The notes beneath the pieces are model-generated. The model was not told where the DNA came from. It did no database searches and saw nothing but the letters and a program-made list of their open reading frames with translations. Below are positions 6,718-14,800 of a stretch of DNA of 51,069 bases, piece after piece (the stretch's first letter is position 1; each line of letters opens with the position of its first letter). Origin of the DNA: Deltaproteobacteria bacterium. Lineage in GTDB: Bacteria > Myxococcota_A > UBA9160 > UBA4427. The translations under genes and the position numbers were made by a program. The stretch covers positions 1 through 51,069 of the forward strand of contig JAFDEK010000015.1 in NCBI GenBank assembly GCA_019310385.1, read 5' to 3'.

Positions 6718-8063
6718 GCCGGTGCGGGGACCTCGGCGGCAAAGAGCTGCCACTGCCCGGGAATGCCCTTCAGCGCGTGGACGCCCCGGTCGTGGAACTC
6801 GAGACCGGATCCCGCCACCAGGTCCCGAACCGTCTGGGAGGCGAGCACCTCCCCCGGCTCGGCCTGGGCGAGCACCCGCGCGGCGGTGTGCACCGCAATG
6901 CCGCCCACTTTGCCGCTCATCACCTCGCACTCGCCGGTGTGGATGCCCGCGCGGACCGCCAGCTGGAGGTCGCCGAGGGCGTCGTGAATCGCCCAGGCGC
7001 AGCGGATGGCGCGGGCGGGGCCGTCGAAGGTGGCGAAGAAGCCGTCGCCCGCCGTGTCCATCTCCCGCCCCCGGTAGCGCTGGAGCTGCCCGCGCACGAC
7101 GCCGTAGTAGCGCTCGAGGAGCTCCCGCCAACGGCGATCGCCCAGCTCGACGGCTCTCTCCGAGGACTTCACGATGTCGGTGAAGAGCACGGTCGCGAGC
7201 ACCCGGTCGATCTCCGGCTCGCGGCGCGCGCCGGTGAGGAACTCCTGGACCTCGTCCACGACACTGTCCACGTCGCCGACGAAGAAGAGGTGATCCGCAC
7301 CGGGCAGCTCGACCATGCGTGCGTCGGGAATGTGCTCGGCGAGATAGCGCCCGCACTCGACCCGGATCAGCCGGTCGTCCCTGCGGTGCAGGACGAGGGT
7401 GGGAACCCGGATCGTGGGGAGGACGGGACGCACGTCGATCTCGATGTTCATGCGCAGTAGCGCGATGGCTGCGCTCGGACTCGCGCCCGCGCGCAGATAC
7501 GCGGCCCAGCTTTCCAGGAATGCTTCGTCTTCGGCCAGGCTGGGCGCGAAGAGATTGGCTCCGAGGGGCGTGCCCCAGTCCCGCTCGAAGGCCTCGGCGA
7601 CCAGGGCGTGCTGCTCGCGGGTGGGCGCCCAGGGATAGTCGGGCTCCTGCATCCAGCGCGCGTAGCTTCCGTACATGATGAGCGCCTCGGTGCGCTCCGG
7701 GTAGGTGGCGCTGAAGAGGGCCGACATGGGGCCGCCTTCGGAGACGCCCAAGAGCGCCGCGCGCTCGGAGCCCGCCGCATCCATGACGGCTCGCACATCG
7801 TCCATTCGCTGCTCGAGGGTGGGCAGGTCGGATTCGGAGACGCGGTCGGAGAGCCCCGTGCCGCGCTTGTCGAAGACGATGACCCGCGCAAAGGACGCCA
7901 GCCCGCTTAGCAGACGAACGCAGCCCGGCTCGCGCCACAGGGCATCGAGATTGGAAACCCAGCCGGGCACCAGGACCAGGTCTAGATCGCCCTCTCCCAG
8001 CACCTGATAGGCGATGCTGACGTCGCCGCTACGGGCGAAACGGACTTGGGGCGCTGTCTCCAT
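6714..8063 (-). CDS. alpha/beta-hydrolase - class III nucleotide cyclase fusion
   Basis: About 449 residues from ATG 8063; an upstream GTG/ATG would add 34 unlikely residues. The N-terminal half is an alpha/beta hydrolase: oxyanion region VPGWVSNLD, nucleophile elbow GVSEGGP (Ser108), later a catalytic Asp (LHRRDDRLI) and His (PGADHLFF). The C-terminal half (about 285-445) is an adenylate/guanylate cyclase domain: LFTDIVKSS with a metal Asp, DTAGDGFFATFDGPARAI with the second metal Asp, and the transition-state region GGIAVHTAARV. Such fusions occur in several proteobacteria and actinobacteria and may couple a small-molecule ligand or hydrolysis to cAMP/cGMP production. The substrate and the cyclic nucleotide are unknown. 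It is translationally coupled to the small gene downstream. Confidence 0.87.
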   Translation of the reverse strand: METAPQVRFARSGDVSIAYQVLGEGDLDLVLVPGWVSNLDALWREPGCVRLLSGLASFARVIVFDKRGTGLSDRVSESDLPTLEQRMDDVRAVMDAAGSERAALLGVSEGGPMSALFSATYPERTEALIMYGSYARWMQEPDYPWAPTREQHALVAEAFERDWGTPLGANLFAPSLAEDEAFLESWAAYLRAGASPSAAIALLRMNIEIDVRPVLPTIRVPTLVLHRRDDRLIRVECGRYLAEHIPDARMVELPGADHLFFVGDVDSVVDEVQEFLTGARREPEIDRVLATVLFTDIVKSSERAVELGDRRWRELLERYYGVVRGQLQRYRGREMDTAGDGFFATFDGPARAIRCAWAIHDALGDLQLAVRAGIHTGECEVMSGKVGGIAVHTAARVLAQAEPGEVLASQTVRDLVAGSGLEFHDRGVHALKGIPGQWQLFAAEVPAPA

Positions 8064-8172
8064 GGAATCCAGGTCCAGTCCAGTTTCGGGAATCAGCGCA
8101 GAGGGTACAGCGGAATCGGCCCAGGGCGCAGCGGTCCGGTGTAGCTCCAACCTGCGCCGGCCCATCCTCGCG

Positions 8173-9336
8173 TCAGGGCTGCTCGATGGAGATGCGTATC
8201 TTGCTGGGCTCGACGTCGATCACCTCGAGCTCCGGCGGATGGTCGAGCTCGTCGGGACCGATCTCGAAGGTGCGCCGCCCCAGCCGGGCGAGAAAGGCGT
8301 CGATCCGCACCGAGACCTTGCCGCGGTTGCCGAGGTGAAGATCCCGGCGACGCCCCTCCACGGTGACGAGCACCGCCAGCGGCGTGACGGACTCGAGGGC
8401 GTAGTCCTCGGGCAGGTTCTCGATGGCGACGTCGACGGGAAAGGTGACTCGCTGCAGGGCGGCGCCCGGCACGGCGACGTACCACAGAGCCAGGGTGAGG
8501 AGCAGCGCCAGCACGGCTTCGCGCCAGCGGGTTCCCATGCGCAGCAGCAGCCGTGGGAGTCCCGGCCGCCCCGGCTTGCTGAGGCCGGCGCTACGCGCGA
8601 AGGACTCGAGCTCGGCGGAGAACTCCTCGGGGCCCGACATCTCCCGCAGCTGGCCGCGGCGCGCCACCGAGACCACGCCGCGCTCTTCGGAGACCGCGAC
8701 ACACAGGGCGTCGCTGCGCTCGGCCAGCCCCAGGGCGGCGGCGTGACGGGTGCCGCGCTGACCGAGCTGGTCCCACTGGGTGGAGAGCGGCAGGTGCACG
8801 CCGAAGCGCACGACCGTGTTGGCCCGCAGGACGAGGGCGCCGTCGTGGCCCGCCGAGCTCGGGTCGAAGATGCTCTCGAGCAGCTCCTCGCTGACGCGGC
8901 CGTCGAGGTGGACGCCGCCTTCCAGGTGGCGCTCCAGGGGCTCGCGGCCGGGCAGCACGACGAGGGCTCCGATCCTCTGCTGGGCGAGCAGATAGCTGGT
9001 GCGCACCAGCAGACGCATGCTGTCCGGAGCCGGCCGGGGCTTGCCGCGGCGCAGCCCCCAGAGTGCGATGCCCTCGAAGAGCCGCCGCAGATCCTCCTGG
9101 AAGACGACGACGAGCACGAGGGCGAAGAAGGCGAAGAAGCCCTGGAAGAGAAGCGTGGTGAGCTCGAGAGAGAACTCCTGGGCGAGGGCGTAGAGCCCGG
9201 CCAGGGCCGCAACGCCCATGAGGGCCAGGCGCGCGCGCGAGGTCTGGAGCCAGCTGATCGCGATCCACAAGAGAGTGGCCACGACCGCCAGGTCGATCAG
9301 GTTGGGCAGTTGCAGCCACTCGAGGAGGGAGTTCAA
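8173..9336 (-). CDS. cdaA: membrane diadenylate cyclase CdaA fused to a YbbR/CdaR domain
   Basis: 387 residues if translation begins at TTG 9336, which overlaps the upstream protease stop as TTGA and has AAAGG 7 bases before it. Three N-terminal membrane helices (about residues 12-32, 36-52, 60-80) precede the DAC domain (about 85-230) with the c-di-AMP synthase motifs DGA (165-167, in GHDGALVL) and RHAAALG (from 197). A fourth membrane segment (about 274-290, VLALLLTLALWYVAV) leads to a single YbbR-like domain (about 295-387). In Firmicutes CdaA and its regulator CdaR (YbbR repeats outside the membrane) are separate neighbouring genes; here they are one polypeptide. It makes c-di-AMP from two ATP at the inner membrane, with the YbbR part expected in the periplasm. 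Confidence 0.9.
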   Translation of the reverse strand: MNSLLEWLQLPNLIDLAVVATLLWIAISWLQTSRARLALMGVAALAGLYALAQEFSLELTTLLFQGFFAFFALVLVVVFQEDLRRLFEGIALWGLRRGKPRPAPDSMRLLVRTSYLLAQQRIGALVVLPGREPLERHLEGGVHLDGRVSEELLESIFDPSSAGHDGALVLRANTVVRFGVHLPLSTQWDQLGQRGTRHAAALGLAERSDALCVAVSEERGVVSVARRGQLREMSGPEEFSAELESFARSAGLSKPGRPGLPRLLLRMGTRWREAVLALLLTLALWYVAVPGAALQRVTFPVDVAIENLPEDYALESVTPLAVLVTVEGRRRDLHLGNRGKVSVRIDAFLARLGRRTFEIGPDELDHPPELEVIDVEPSKIRISIEQP

Positions 9337-11735
9337 GCCGGCCTTTGACCCGTCTGCATGAATTGTTGGATGCGTCGCGCCAGTGCTTCCAGGCTGTCGT
9401 CTACTGCGCAGTTGAGGGTCTCGGGCTCCATGGGCGAGCCGGCGCTGCAACCGGTCAGCACCTCGAGCGCCGCGTCGACGTTCTTCACCGGGTAGAGGTG
9501 GAAGCGCCCCTCGCCAACTGCCGCGACGACATCCTCGCGCAGCAGCACGTTGTCGATGTTCGCGACGGGAAACACCACGCCCTGGTCTCCGCTGAGTCCA
9601 TTCAGCTGGCAGCAGTCGAAGAAGCCCTCGATCTTCTCCGTCACGCCTCCGACGGCCTGCACCTCACCGCGCTGGTTGACGGAGCCGGTGACTGCCAGGT
9701 CCTGGCGCAGGGCAAATTCGCCGATGCGCGAGAGGATGGCGACGAGCTCGGCCAGGGAGGCCGAGTCGCCTTCCAGCGGTCCGTAGGACTGCTCGAAGAC
9801 CACCGACGCGCGCAGAGAGAGGGGGCGGCTGTGGGCGAAGCGGTCGCGCAGGAAGCTCTCGAGGATGAGCACCCCCTTATCGTGGGTAGGGCCCGTGAGC
9901 TGCGTCTCGCGGTCGATGCTCACCACGCCTTCGCTGCCGATCCCAACGGCAGAGGTCACCCGCGAGGGGCGCCCGAAGGCGTGGCCGCCGAGCTCGAGAA
10001 CCGCGAGCGCGTTGACCTGGCCGACGCTCTCGCCCTCGACATCCACCAGCAGCTGGCCCCGGGAGATGGATTCGCGGATGTGTTCCTCCACGCGGTCGAG
10101 ACGGTGCTCGCGCTCGTGTACCGCCTGCCGGACCTGCTCGCGGTCGACGTGGGAGAGGCCGGCGCTGCGCACACGCGCGCCCGCCTCCCGGGCGGCGTCG
10201 AGCACCCGCTCGCTTCCCAGGTGGATCTTGCGGCGGTCAGCCGCCTCGCGCACCGCGAGCTCCACCAGGGCGTCGAGAGCGTCGGCTTCGAATGGGGGCA
10301 GCCCCTCCTTCTCGGCAGTGGCCGCGATGCGTCCGCACACGTCCCGAATGCTCCCGTCGTCGAGATCCACGACCGGCGAGAAGTCGGCCAGTACCTTGAA
10401 GAGGTCGCGGAACTCGACATCGTTGGCGAGGAGGAGCTCGAAGAGCCAGCGCGGGCCCACCAGGACGACCTTGGTCTTCACCTGGATGGGGTCCGGGCGC
10501 AGGGCCGCGGGCGTGAAGCCCACGAAGGGGTCGTAGGCCTCGATCTCCACCCGGCCCGAGCGCAGGGCGCGGCGCAGGACCCGCCACACGAAGGGCTCGA
10601 TGAGCACGTCCTCGGCCTCGATGACCACGACCCCGCCATCGGCTTCGAGCAGCGCCCCTGCCTCGATGCGCCGGAAGTCGGTGGTGACCCGACCCGTGCG
10701 ATCGACGGTGCGTTCGATCAGCCCGAAGAGGTTCTTGTAGGTGGGACTGTCCACCACGATCACCGGCGGGCCCTCGGTGTGGGCGTTGTCGACGACCCGG
10801 TTGACCGCGTAGATCGCGAAGGGATCCGCCTCCTCGCTCACCATGAAGGAGAAGGGGGACTTCGGCGCCGCCGCCTCACCGCGGAAGGGGTCGAGGTGGT
10901 CGAGGACGTGCTGGGCGAGCTGCTCCAGGTAACGGGAGAGCTCGGGGACGTCGAAGCGCTGGGCGAGGGCGCCGACCCGGGCCTCGACGATCTGCGCGGC
11001 GAACTGCCGCTCGATGGTCGCTACCTCCTCGTCGAGCTGGTCGTGCTGGCCGCGCTGCTGCTCGAGGTGCTTGCGCAGCTCCGTGGCGACCCGCTCCCGC
11101 GCCTTCTCGAGCTCGGCGGTGCGCTCGGGGCCCAGGTCGAGGTACTGCTGCTCGTTCTCGATGGGCTTGCCGTCGACCACGGGGATGAGGGCGATGTTGC
11201 CCTGGGGCGCGAAGAGGATCTGAAAGCCCGCCTTGCTGGCCAGCGCTTCCAGGGCGGCCTGCTGCTCCTTGCCGCGCTCCTCGTAGGCCTTTACGACCCG
11301 GTGCTTCTCGCTCTCGAAGGCGTCCTCGTGGAAGGCCCGGGGCAGATCCTCGCGCAGCTTGCTCAAGAGCTCCCCCAGCTCGCTGCGCAGCCGGCTTGCG
11401 TCTCCGGCCGCCAGACGCAGGGCGTGGGGCCGGTTGGGGTCCTCGAAGTTGGCCACGTAGACCCAGTCCCAGAGGGCCTCGTCTCGCAGGATCATGGGGC
11501 CCGCCATGGCGGCCATGCGCTCCAGGCGATCGGGGCCCTCGAGCCCGCACACGAAGGCGTGGTAGCCCGGTCCGTCGAGGTTCAGGGCCAGGCGCAGCGC
11601 TTCCTCGCCTCGGCTATCGCCCATGGCCGCGCTCGGCTCGACACCCGTCGAGGAAGAGATGCCCAGCTTGCCGACGTCGGAGCGGTAGCAGGCCTCTTCG
11701 GCGCTGAGCTCGCGCGGGGCCTCGGCGCTCTTCAT
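9333..11735 (-). CDS. Lon-like ATP-dependent protease (LonB/AAA_32 family) with degenerate P-loop
   Basis: 800 residues from ATG 11735, which overlaps the Hsp20 stop as ATGA. Architecture matches the AAA_32 Lon-like family: N-terminal partial AAA segment, long helical insertion (about 95-330), AAA core (about 350-480, GGVVVIEAEDVL as Walker B) and C-terminal Lon protease domain (about 590-780). The catalytic dyad is Ser658 (GDSAS) and Lys701 (GGVTEKIEGF), spaced 43 residues apart as in Lon. At the P-loop position, GYHAFVCGLEGPDRLERM replaces the usual G-x2-GTGR-S/T, so the phosphate-binding Gly and Ser/Thr are absent. ATP use may therefore be impaired or done elsewhere. Its operon partners are a small heat-shock protein and c-di-AMP synthase, suggesting a protein-quality or envelope-stress unit. 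Confidence 0.9.
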   Translation of the reverse strand: MKSAEAPRELSAEEACYRSDVGKLGISSSTGVEPSAAMGDSRGEEALRLALNLDGPGYHAFVCGLEGPDRLERMAAMAGPMILRDEALWDWVYVANFEDPNRPHALRLAAGDASRLRSELGELLSKLREDLPRAFHEDAFESEKHRVVKAYEERGKEQQAALEALASKAGFQILFAPQGNIALIPVVDGKPIENEQQYLDLGPERTAELEKARERVATELRKHLEQQRGQHDQLDEEVATIERQFAAQIVEARVGALAQRFDVPELSRYLEQLAQHVLDHLDPFRGEAAAPKSPFSFMVSEEADPFAIYAVNRVVDNAHTEGPPVIVVDSPTYKNLFGLIERTVDRTGRVTTDFRRIEAGALLEADGGVVVIEAEDVLIEPFVWRVLRRALRSGRVEIEAYDPFVGFTPAALRPDPIQVKTKVVLVGPRWLFELLLANDVEFRDLFKVLADFSPVVDLDDGSIRDVCGRIAATAEKEGLPPFEADALDALVELAVREAADRRKIHLGSERVLDAAREAGARVRSAGLSHVDREQVRQAVHEREHRLDRVEEHIRESISRGQLLVDVEGESVGQVNALAVLELGGHAFGRPSRVTSAVGIGSEGVVSIDRETQLTGPTHDKGVLILESFLRDRFAHSRPLSLRASVVFEQSYGPLEGDSASLAELVAILSRIGEFALRQDLAVTGSVNQRGEVQAVGGVTEKIEGFFDCCQLNGLSGDQGVVFPVANIDNVLLREDVVAAVGEGRFHLYPVKNVDAALEVLTGCSAGSPMEPETLNCAVDDSLEALARRIQQFMQTGQRPA

Positions 11736-12199
11736 CGGGCTCGCTCTGGGATCAAACGCAGCAGCAGCACGCCCGAGCGCAGCTCGTAGACGAGGCGTGC
11801 CGTGCCGGGCTTGACGGGGAGGGGAATGCGCCGGTGCAGGGGGCCGCGCGGACGTTCGAGGAGCGCGGCGCGGGCTCCCTCGGCGGGGGGCTCGCGGCGG
11901 CGGATCGCCTCGACGACCAGGCAGTCTTCCTCGATGCGGGCCCTCAGATCGCTCTCGTCGACCCCGGGGAGGTCCATCTGCACGAGGATCCCGTCGTCGA
12001 GGACGAAGACGTCGACGGGCGCCTCGCTGCGGGGCGCCCGCCAGCGGCGGAGCCGCTCTTCGAAGCGCTGCTCGACGTCTCGTGCGGTGGGAAACGCGCG
12101 CTTCGTCGAGATTTCCCAATGGAAATAGCGAGCGCTGGTGGCGGCCTCGTCGGTCCGGCCGGCCTTCTCGTTTCCGTTCTCCGGATCTGTCGGAATCAT
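11732..12199 (-). CDS. Hsp20/alpha-crystallin small heat-shock protein
   Basis: 155 residues from ATG 12199. An in-frame extension upstream runs through the neighbouring tRNA gene and is not coding. An alpha-crystallin domain spans about residues 60-150: VDVFVLDDGILVQMDLPGV, DLRARIEEDCLVVEA, then the RIPLPVKP strand and a short C-terminal tail. A charged N-terminal arm precedes it. Small heat-shock proteins bind unfolding proteins without ATP. The gene overlaps the Lon-like protease start, pairing a holdase with a protease. No heat-shock promoter element was identified. Confidence 0.85.
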   Translation of the reverse strand: MIPTDPENGNEKAGRTDEAATSARYFHWEISTKRAFPTARDVEQRFEERLRRWRAPRSEAPVDVFVLDDGILVQMDLPGVDESDLRARIEEDCLVVEAIRRREPPAEGARAALLERPRGPLHRRIPLPVKPGTARLVYELRSGVLLLRLIPERAR

Positions 12200-12262
12200 C
12201 TGATCTGCCGATCTGAAGCGACCCGCCGCGCGAGGGCGGCCGAGGTGAATTGTAGTCCAGAT

Positions 12263-12319
12263 CCCGAAAAGAGAGCGGCCGGCAGCCCCCTCGCTGCAAG
12301 GCGAGAGGCTGCCGGCCGC
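12263..12319 (-). terminator. intrinsic terminator of tRNA-Asn
   Basis: On the minus strand, directly after the tRNA, a perfect 13-bp stem GCGGCCGGCAGCC/GGCTGCCGGCCGC (12307-12319 with 12275-12287) with further pairing inside the loop is followed by a TCTCTTTT run. This is a textbook Rho-independent terminator and would separate the tRNA from the Hsp20-Lon-cdaA operon. Confidence 0.88.
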
Positions 12320-12330
12320 ATGAAAGCTGG

Positions 12331-12403
12331 CTCCTCGGGTAGGACTTGAACCTACGACCCGGCGGTTAACAGCCGCCTGCTCTACCAACTGAGCTACCGA
12401 GGA
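12331..12403 (-). tRNA. tRNA-Asn (GTT)
   Basis: Cloverleaf on the minus strand: acceptor TCCTCGG/CCGAGGA, D-loop AGCTCAGTTGGTAGAGC, anticodon loop CTGTTAA giving anticodon GTT, T-arm GTAGGTTCAAGTCCTAC, discriminator G as expected for Asn. CCA is not encoded. 73 bases. Confidence 0.96.
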
Positions 12404-12490
12404 ACAATCGAAGCCGCGGGATCTTAGAATCTACGCGGCGAAAATCAACGATGCGCTGGGAAGTGCCCGGCGGCCGCCTCTCACGATCCA

Positions 12491-12529
12491 CAAAAACCCA
12501 GAGAATCCGAGGGCTTTTGGGTCATTCTC
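12491..12529 (-). terminator. weak terminator after greA
   Basis: On the minus strand, immediately after the greA stop, GAGAAT pairs with ATTCTC and is followed within four bases by TTTTT; a competing ACCCA/TGGGT pairing also precedes the T-run. The stem is short, so this is a modest call. Confidence 0.4.
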
Positions 12530-12530
12530 C

Positions 12531-13007
12531 TCACTCGTAGCGGATCTTGAGGATCTCGAAGGTGCGCGTGCCCTTCGGGACCTTGACCGTCACCTCGTCG
12601 TCGGGCTCTTTGTTCATGAGAGCCCGGGCGACCGGGGACGTGACCGAGATGAGCCCCTGGGCGACATCCGATTCGTCCTCCCCGACGATTCGGTAGGACA
12701 CCTCTTCCCCGCTCTCACTGTCTTCGAGCACCACGGTTGCGCCGAAACGCACGCGATCGGGCTCCTGCCCGCTGGGATCGATGACCTGGGCTCGCGCGAT
12801 CCGGTCGTCGATCTGGTCGATGCGGCCCGCGATGTGGCTCTGCTTCTCCTTGGCGGCGTGGTATTCGGCGTTTTCGGATAGATCTCCATGGGCGATGGCG
12901 GTCTCGATTTCCTTGACGTTCAGAGGCCGCTCAACGGTCTTCAGGCGATGGAGCTCCTGCTTGAGCCGTTCGTAGCCGGTCGCCGTCATCGGAACCTTGT
13001 CTACCAT
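12531..13007 (-). CDS. greA: transcription elongation factor GreA
   Basis: 158 residues, the standard GreA length. The N-terminal coiled coil (about 1-78) has MTATGYERLKQELHRLK and the acidic tip GDLSENAEYHAAKEKQ, which enters the RNA polymerase secondary channel to trigger cleavage of backtracked transcripts. The C-terminal globular domain (about 80-158) contains VVLEDSESGEEVSYRIVG and SPVARALMNKEPDDEV. It is a stand-alone gene followed by a tRNA. The ATG at 13007 is preceded by AGAGGCGCGACC, an acceptable ribosome site. Confidence 0.97.
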   Translation of the reverse strand: MVDKVPMTATGYERLKQELHRLKTVERPLNVKEIETAIAHGDLSENAEYHAAKEKQSHIAGRIDQIDDRIARAQVIDPSGQEPDRVRFGATVVLEDSESGEEVSYRIVGEDESDVAQGLISVTSPVARALMNKEPDDEVTVKVPKGTRTFEILKIRYE

Positions 13008-13383
13008 GGTCGCGCCTCTCTTGGTCGATAGTCGGTCGGGCTCTGGGTCCGCACTAACCTATCGGCAGCGGGCAGCAGGGAGCTGAAGCCAACGCGCCAT
13101 CTCGCGAAAACCGTTCGCCGGCGCCACGTCCTGGGGTAGGCTGCCGGCCCGAACCGGCATTCCACCGGTCGGCATCGGGATCGCAGACGGATTCCCGAAA
13201 AAAGCGTCAGGCCGACGCGATCCCCTTGGGAAACAGCCGGCCTACTCAGAGAATCTACCCTCCGGGCCGAGCAGAGGCAACGAGCCGGGGGCAATCAGCA
13301 GGCGCGAGCCGGAGCGCCGGCGGCTGGAGAGAGCTGGCGGCTGAAGTGCGCCGGGCTCCGAGCACGACGGCGAAGAGGATGGG
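13008..13383. other. 376-bp spacer between divergent greA and CPBP genes
   Basis: This stretch must contain the promoters of greA (-) and the CPBP protease gene (+). I see short inverted pieces around 13140-13180 (GCCGGC, ACCGGC/ACCGGT) but no clear promoter box, RNA gene or convincing reading frame. Confidence 0.5.
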
Positions 13384-14040
13384 ATGCCCGATAGACCCGC
13401 GGAGGAGGCGCCGCCCCACCGCTTCGTGCGACTTGGCCTGTTCTTCTACGGCGCCATGGCGGCCGTGGCGGTGATCTGGCGCATGGGCTTCTACGGAGAG
13501 CCCATCCTCTACGCCGACGCCGCCGGCGAGGCCCGGGGCCTGTCTCTGGCCTTCGATCTGGCTGTGGGTCTCGCGGCCGGAGTATTCGTGGTGGTCGCCT
13601 CGGACCTCGCCACCCGCAACACCGGCTGGGGCGAGGAGCTGGCTCGGGCCATGGGGGCGGCGCTCGGCCCCATCTCGACGCCCAATGCCATTTTACTGGC
13701 CTTCGCGAGCGGCATGGCGGAAGAGATGCTGTTTCGGGGGGCCCTGCAGCCGCGGGTGGGACTCGTGCTGGCGAGCCTGCTCTTCGGCTGCGTCCACTTC
13801 GTTCCGAACCGGATCTTCCTGCCGTGGACTGTCTTCGCCGTGCTGGTCGGCGGGCTCCTGGGCGCGCTCTTCCAGTGGACGGGAAATCTCGTCGCGCCCG
13901 TCGCGGCCCACATCCTGGTGAACGCGATCAACCTGCCCCTGTTGATTCGTCGCTACGGCCAGGGTGCTTCGCCGGTGGCACTGCCAGGCGTGGAAGAGCC
14001 GGTCGACACTCCCAGCGACGAGCGCGACCGCGAAGACTGA
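13384..14040 (+). CDS. CPBP-family intramembrane metalloprotease
   Basis: 218 residues with several membrane helices (about 18-38, 58-78, 100-118, 125-142, 150-185). The family motifs are present: EEMLFRG (motif 1, EExxxR, in SGMAEEMLFRGALQP), FGCVHF (motif 2 His) and AAHILVNAINL (motif 3 HxxxN). These residues form the glutamate/metal active site of Rce1/CPBP proteases. The substrate is unknown; bacterial members are linked to prenyl-protein-like processing, bacteriocin immunity or none known. It is a single gene, converging with ridA. Confidence 0.88.
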   Translation: MPDRPAEEAPPHRFVRLGLFFYGAMAAVAVIWRMGFYGEPILYADAAGEARGLSLAFDLAVGLAAGVFVVVASDLATRNTGWGEELARAMGAALGPISTPNAILLAFASGMAEEMLFRGALQPRVGLVLASLLFGCVHFVPNRIFLPWTVFAVLVGGLLGALFQWTGNLVAPVAAHILVNAINLPLLIRRYGQGASPVALPGVEEPVDTPSDERDRED

Positions 14041-14091
14041 CTCGCACGCGGCCCGGGGTCCGGTCAGGGTCCGCGGACAGGGGCTGCCCCG

Positions 14092-14487
14092 TCAGGGGAC
14101 GCGCGCGATGGCGTCGATCTCGATTCCGGCGCCGAGGGGCAGCGCGGAGACCTCTACGGTGGCGCGCGCGGGGGCGGGATCGCTGCCGAAGTGCTCGGCG
14201 TAGACGGCATTGACCCGGGGAAAGAGGGAGAGGTCCGTGAGATAGACGGTGGTCTTGAGGACCTGCGCCATGGAGGAGCCGGCGGCTTCCAGCACCGCAC
14301 GCAGGTTCGCGAGAACCCTCCGGGCCTGGTCCTCGATTTCGCCCCCGACCATCTCCCCGCTCTCGGGGTCGAGGGGGATCTGGCCCGAGAGGAAGACGAT
14401 GCCGTCGAGAACCACGGCTTGGGAGTAGGGCCCCACCGGCTCGGGCGCACCGATGGTGCGGACTTCGCGTGCGGTTTGCTTCAGCAT
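14092..14487 (-). CDS. ridA: RidA-family enamine/imine deaminase
   Basis: 131 residues. Family signature regions are EPVGPYSQAVVLDGIVFLSGQIPLDPESG, QARRVLANLRAVLEAAG and the C-terminal RATVEVSALPLGAGIEIDAIA with the conserved Arg of the carboxylate-binding site and Glu near the end. RidA hydrolyses reactive 2-aminoacrylate-type enamines and imines released by PLP enzymes, protecting other PLP enzymes. The trimeric cytosolic fold is implied. It is an isolated gene upstream of a small unknown gene's 3' end. Confidence 0.93.
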   Translation of the reverse strand: MLKQTAREVRTIGAPEPVGPYSQAVVLDGIVFLSGQIPLDPESGEMVGGEIEDQARRVLANLRAVLEAAGSSMAQVLKTTVYLTDLSLFPRVNAVYAEHFGSDPAPARATVEVSALPLGAGIEIDAIARVP

Positions 14488-14533
14488 GATGTCGAGATGT
14501 AGCTCAGCGGTCGGGTTGCTGCTTCCGGGCCGG

Positions 14534-14800
14534 CTACTGCTTCGCCGGGACCTTGGGCAGCAGCCGCTCCTCGAGCACGTGAACCAGATAGCCGATCAGC
14601 ATCAGGTTGGGGAGACGCTCAGCGGTGTCATTCGTGACTCCGCACGAGTCTCCGAAGTTGAAGGCGTACTTGTTGAAGAACTCGAGAGTCTCGAAGGGCA
14701 CGTTCTTGGCGAGCATCTCGTTGATCTGGTCGACATCGAGCTCGTCGAACACCTCGGCGAATTCCCAGGCCATTTCCTCGAAGGTCATTGCTATGTCCAC
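14534..14800 (-). CDS. small acidic protein of unknown function
   Basis: 88 residues from ATG 14800 (a second ATG four codons later is equally possible). It is acidic and mostly helical at the N-terminus (FEEMAWEFAEVFDELDVDQINEML), with one cysteine (FGDSCGVT) and a hydrophobic C-terminal helix LMLIGYLVHVLEERLLP. I do not recognise a family. Codon and amino-acid use look like a real protein, and the stop falls 46 bp before ridA's start region on the same strand, so both may be in one transcript. Confidence 0.65.
   Translation of the reverse strand: MDIAMTFEEMAWEFAEVFDELDVDQINEMLAKNVPFETLEFFNKYAFNFGDSCGVTNDTAERLPNLMLIGYLVHVLEERLLPKVPAKQ

Noticed and set aside
9345-11789. 814-codon plus-strand open frame opposite the Lon-like protease
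   Set aside because: No family motif and a shadow-like composition; the minus strand has the protease dyad and domain order.
12200-12388. upstream extension of the Hsp20 gene
   Set aside because: It reads through the tRNA-Asn gene and its terminator, so it is not coding.
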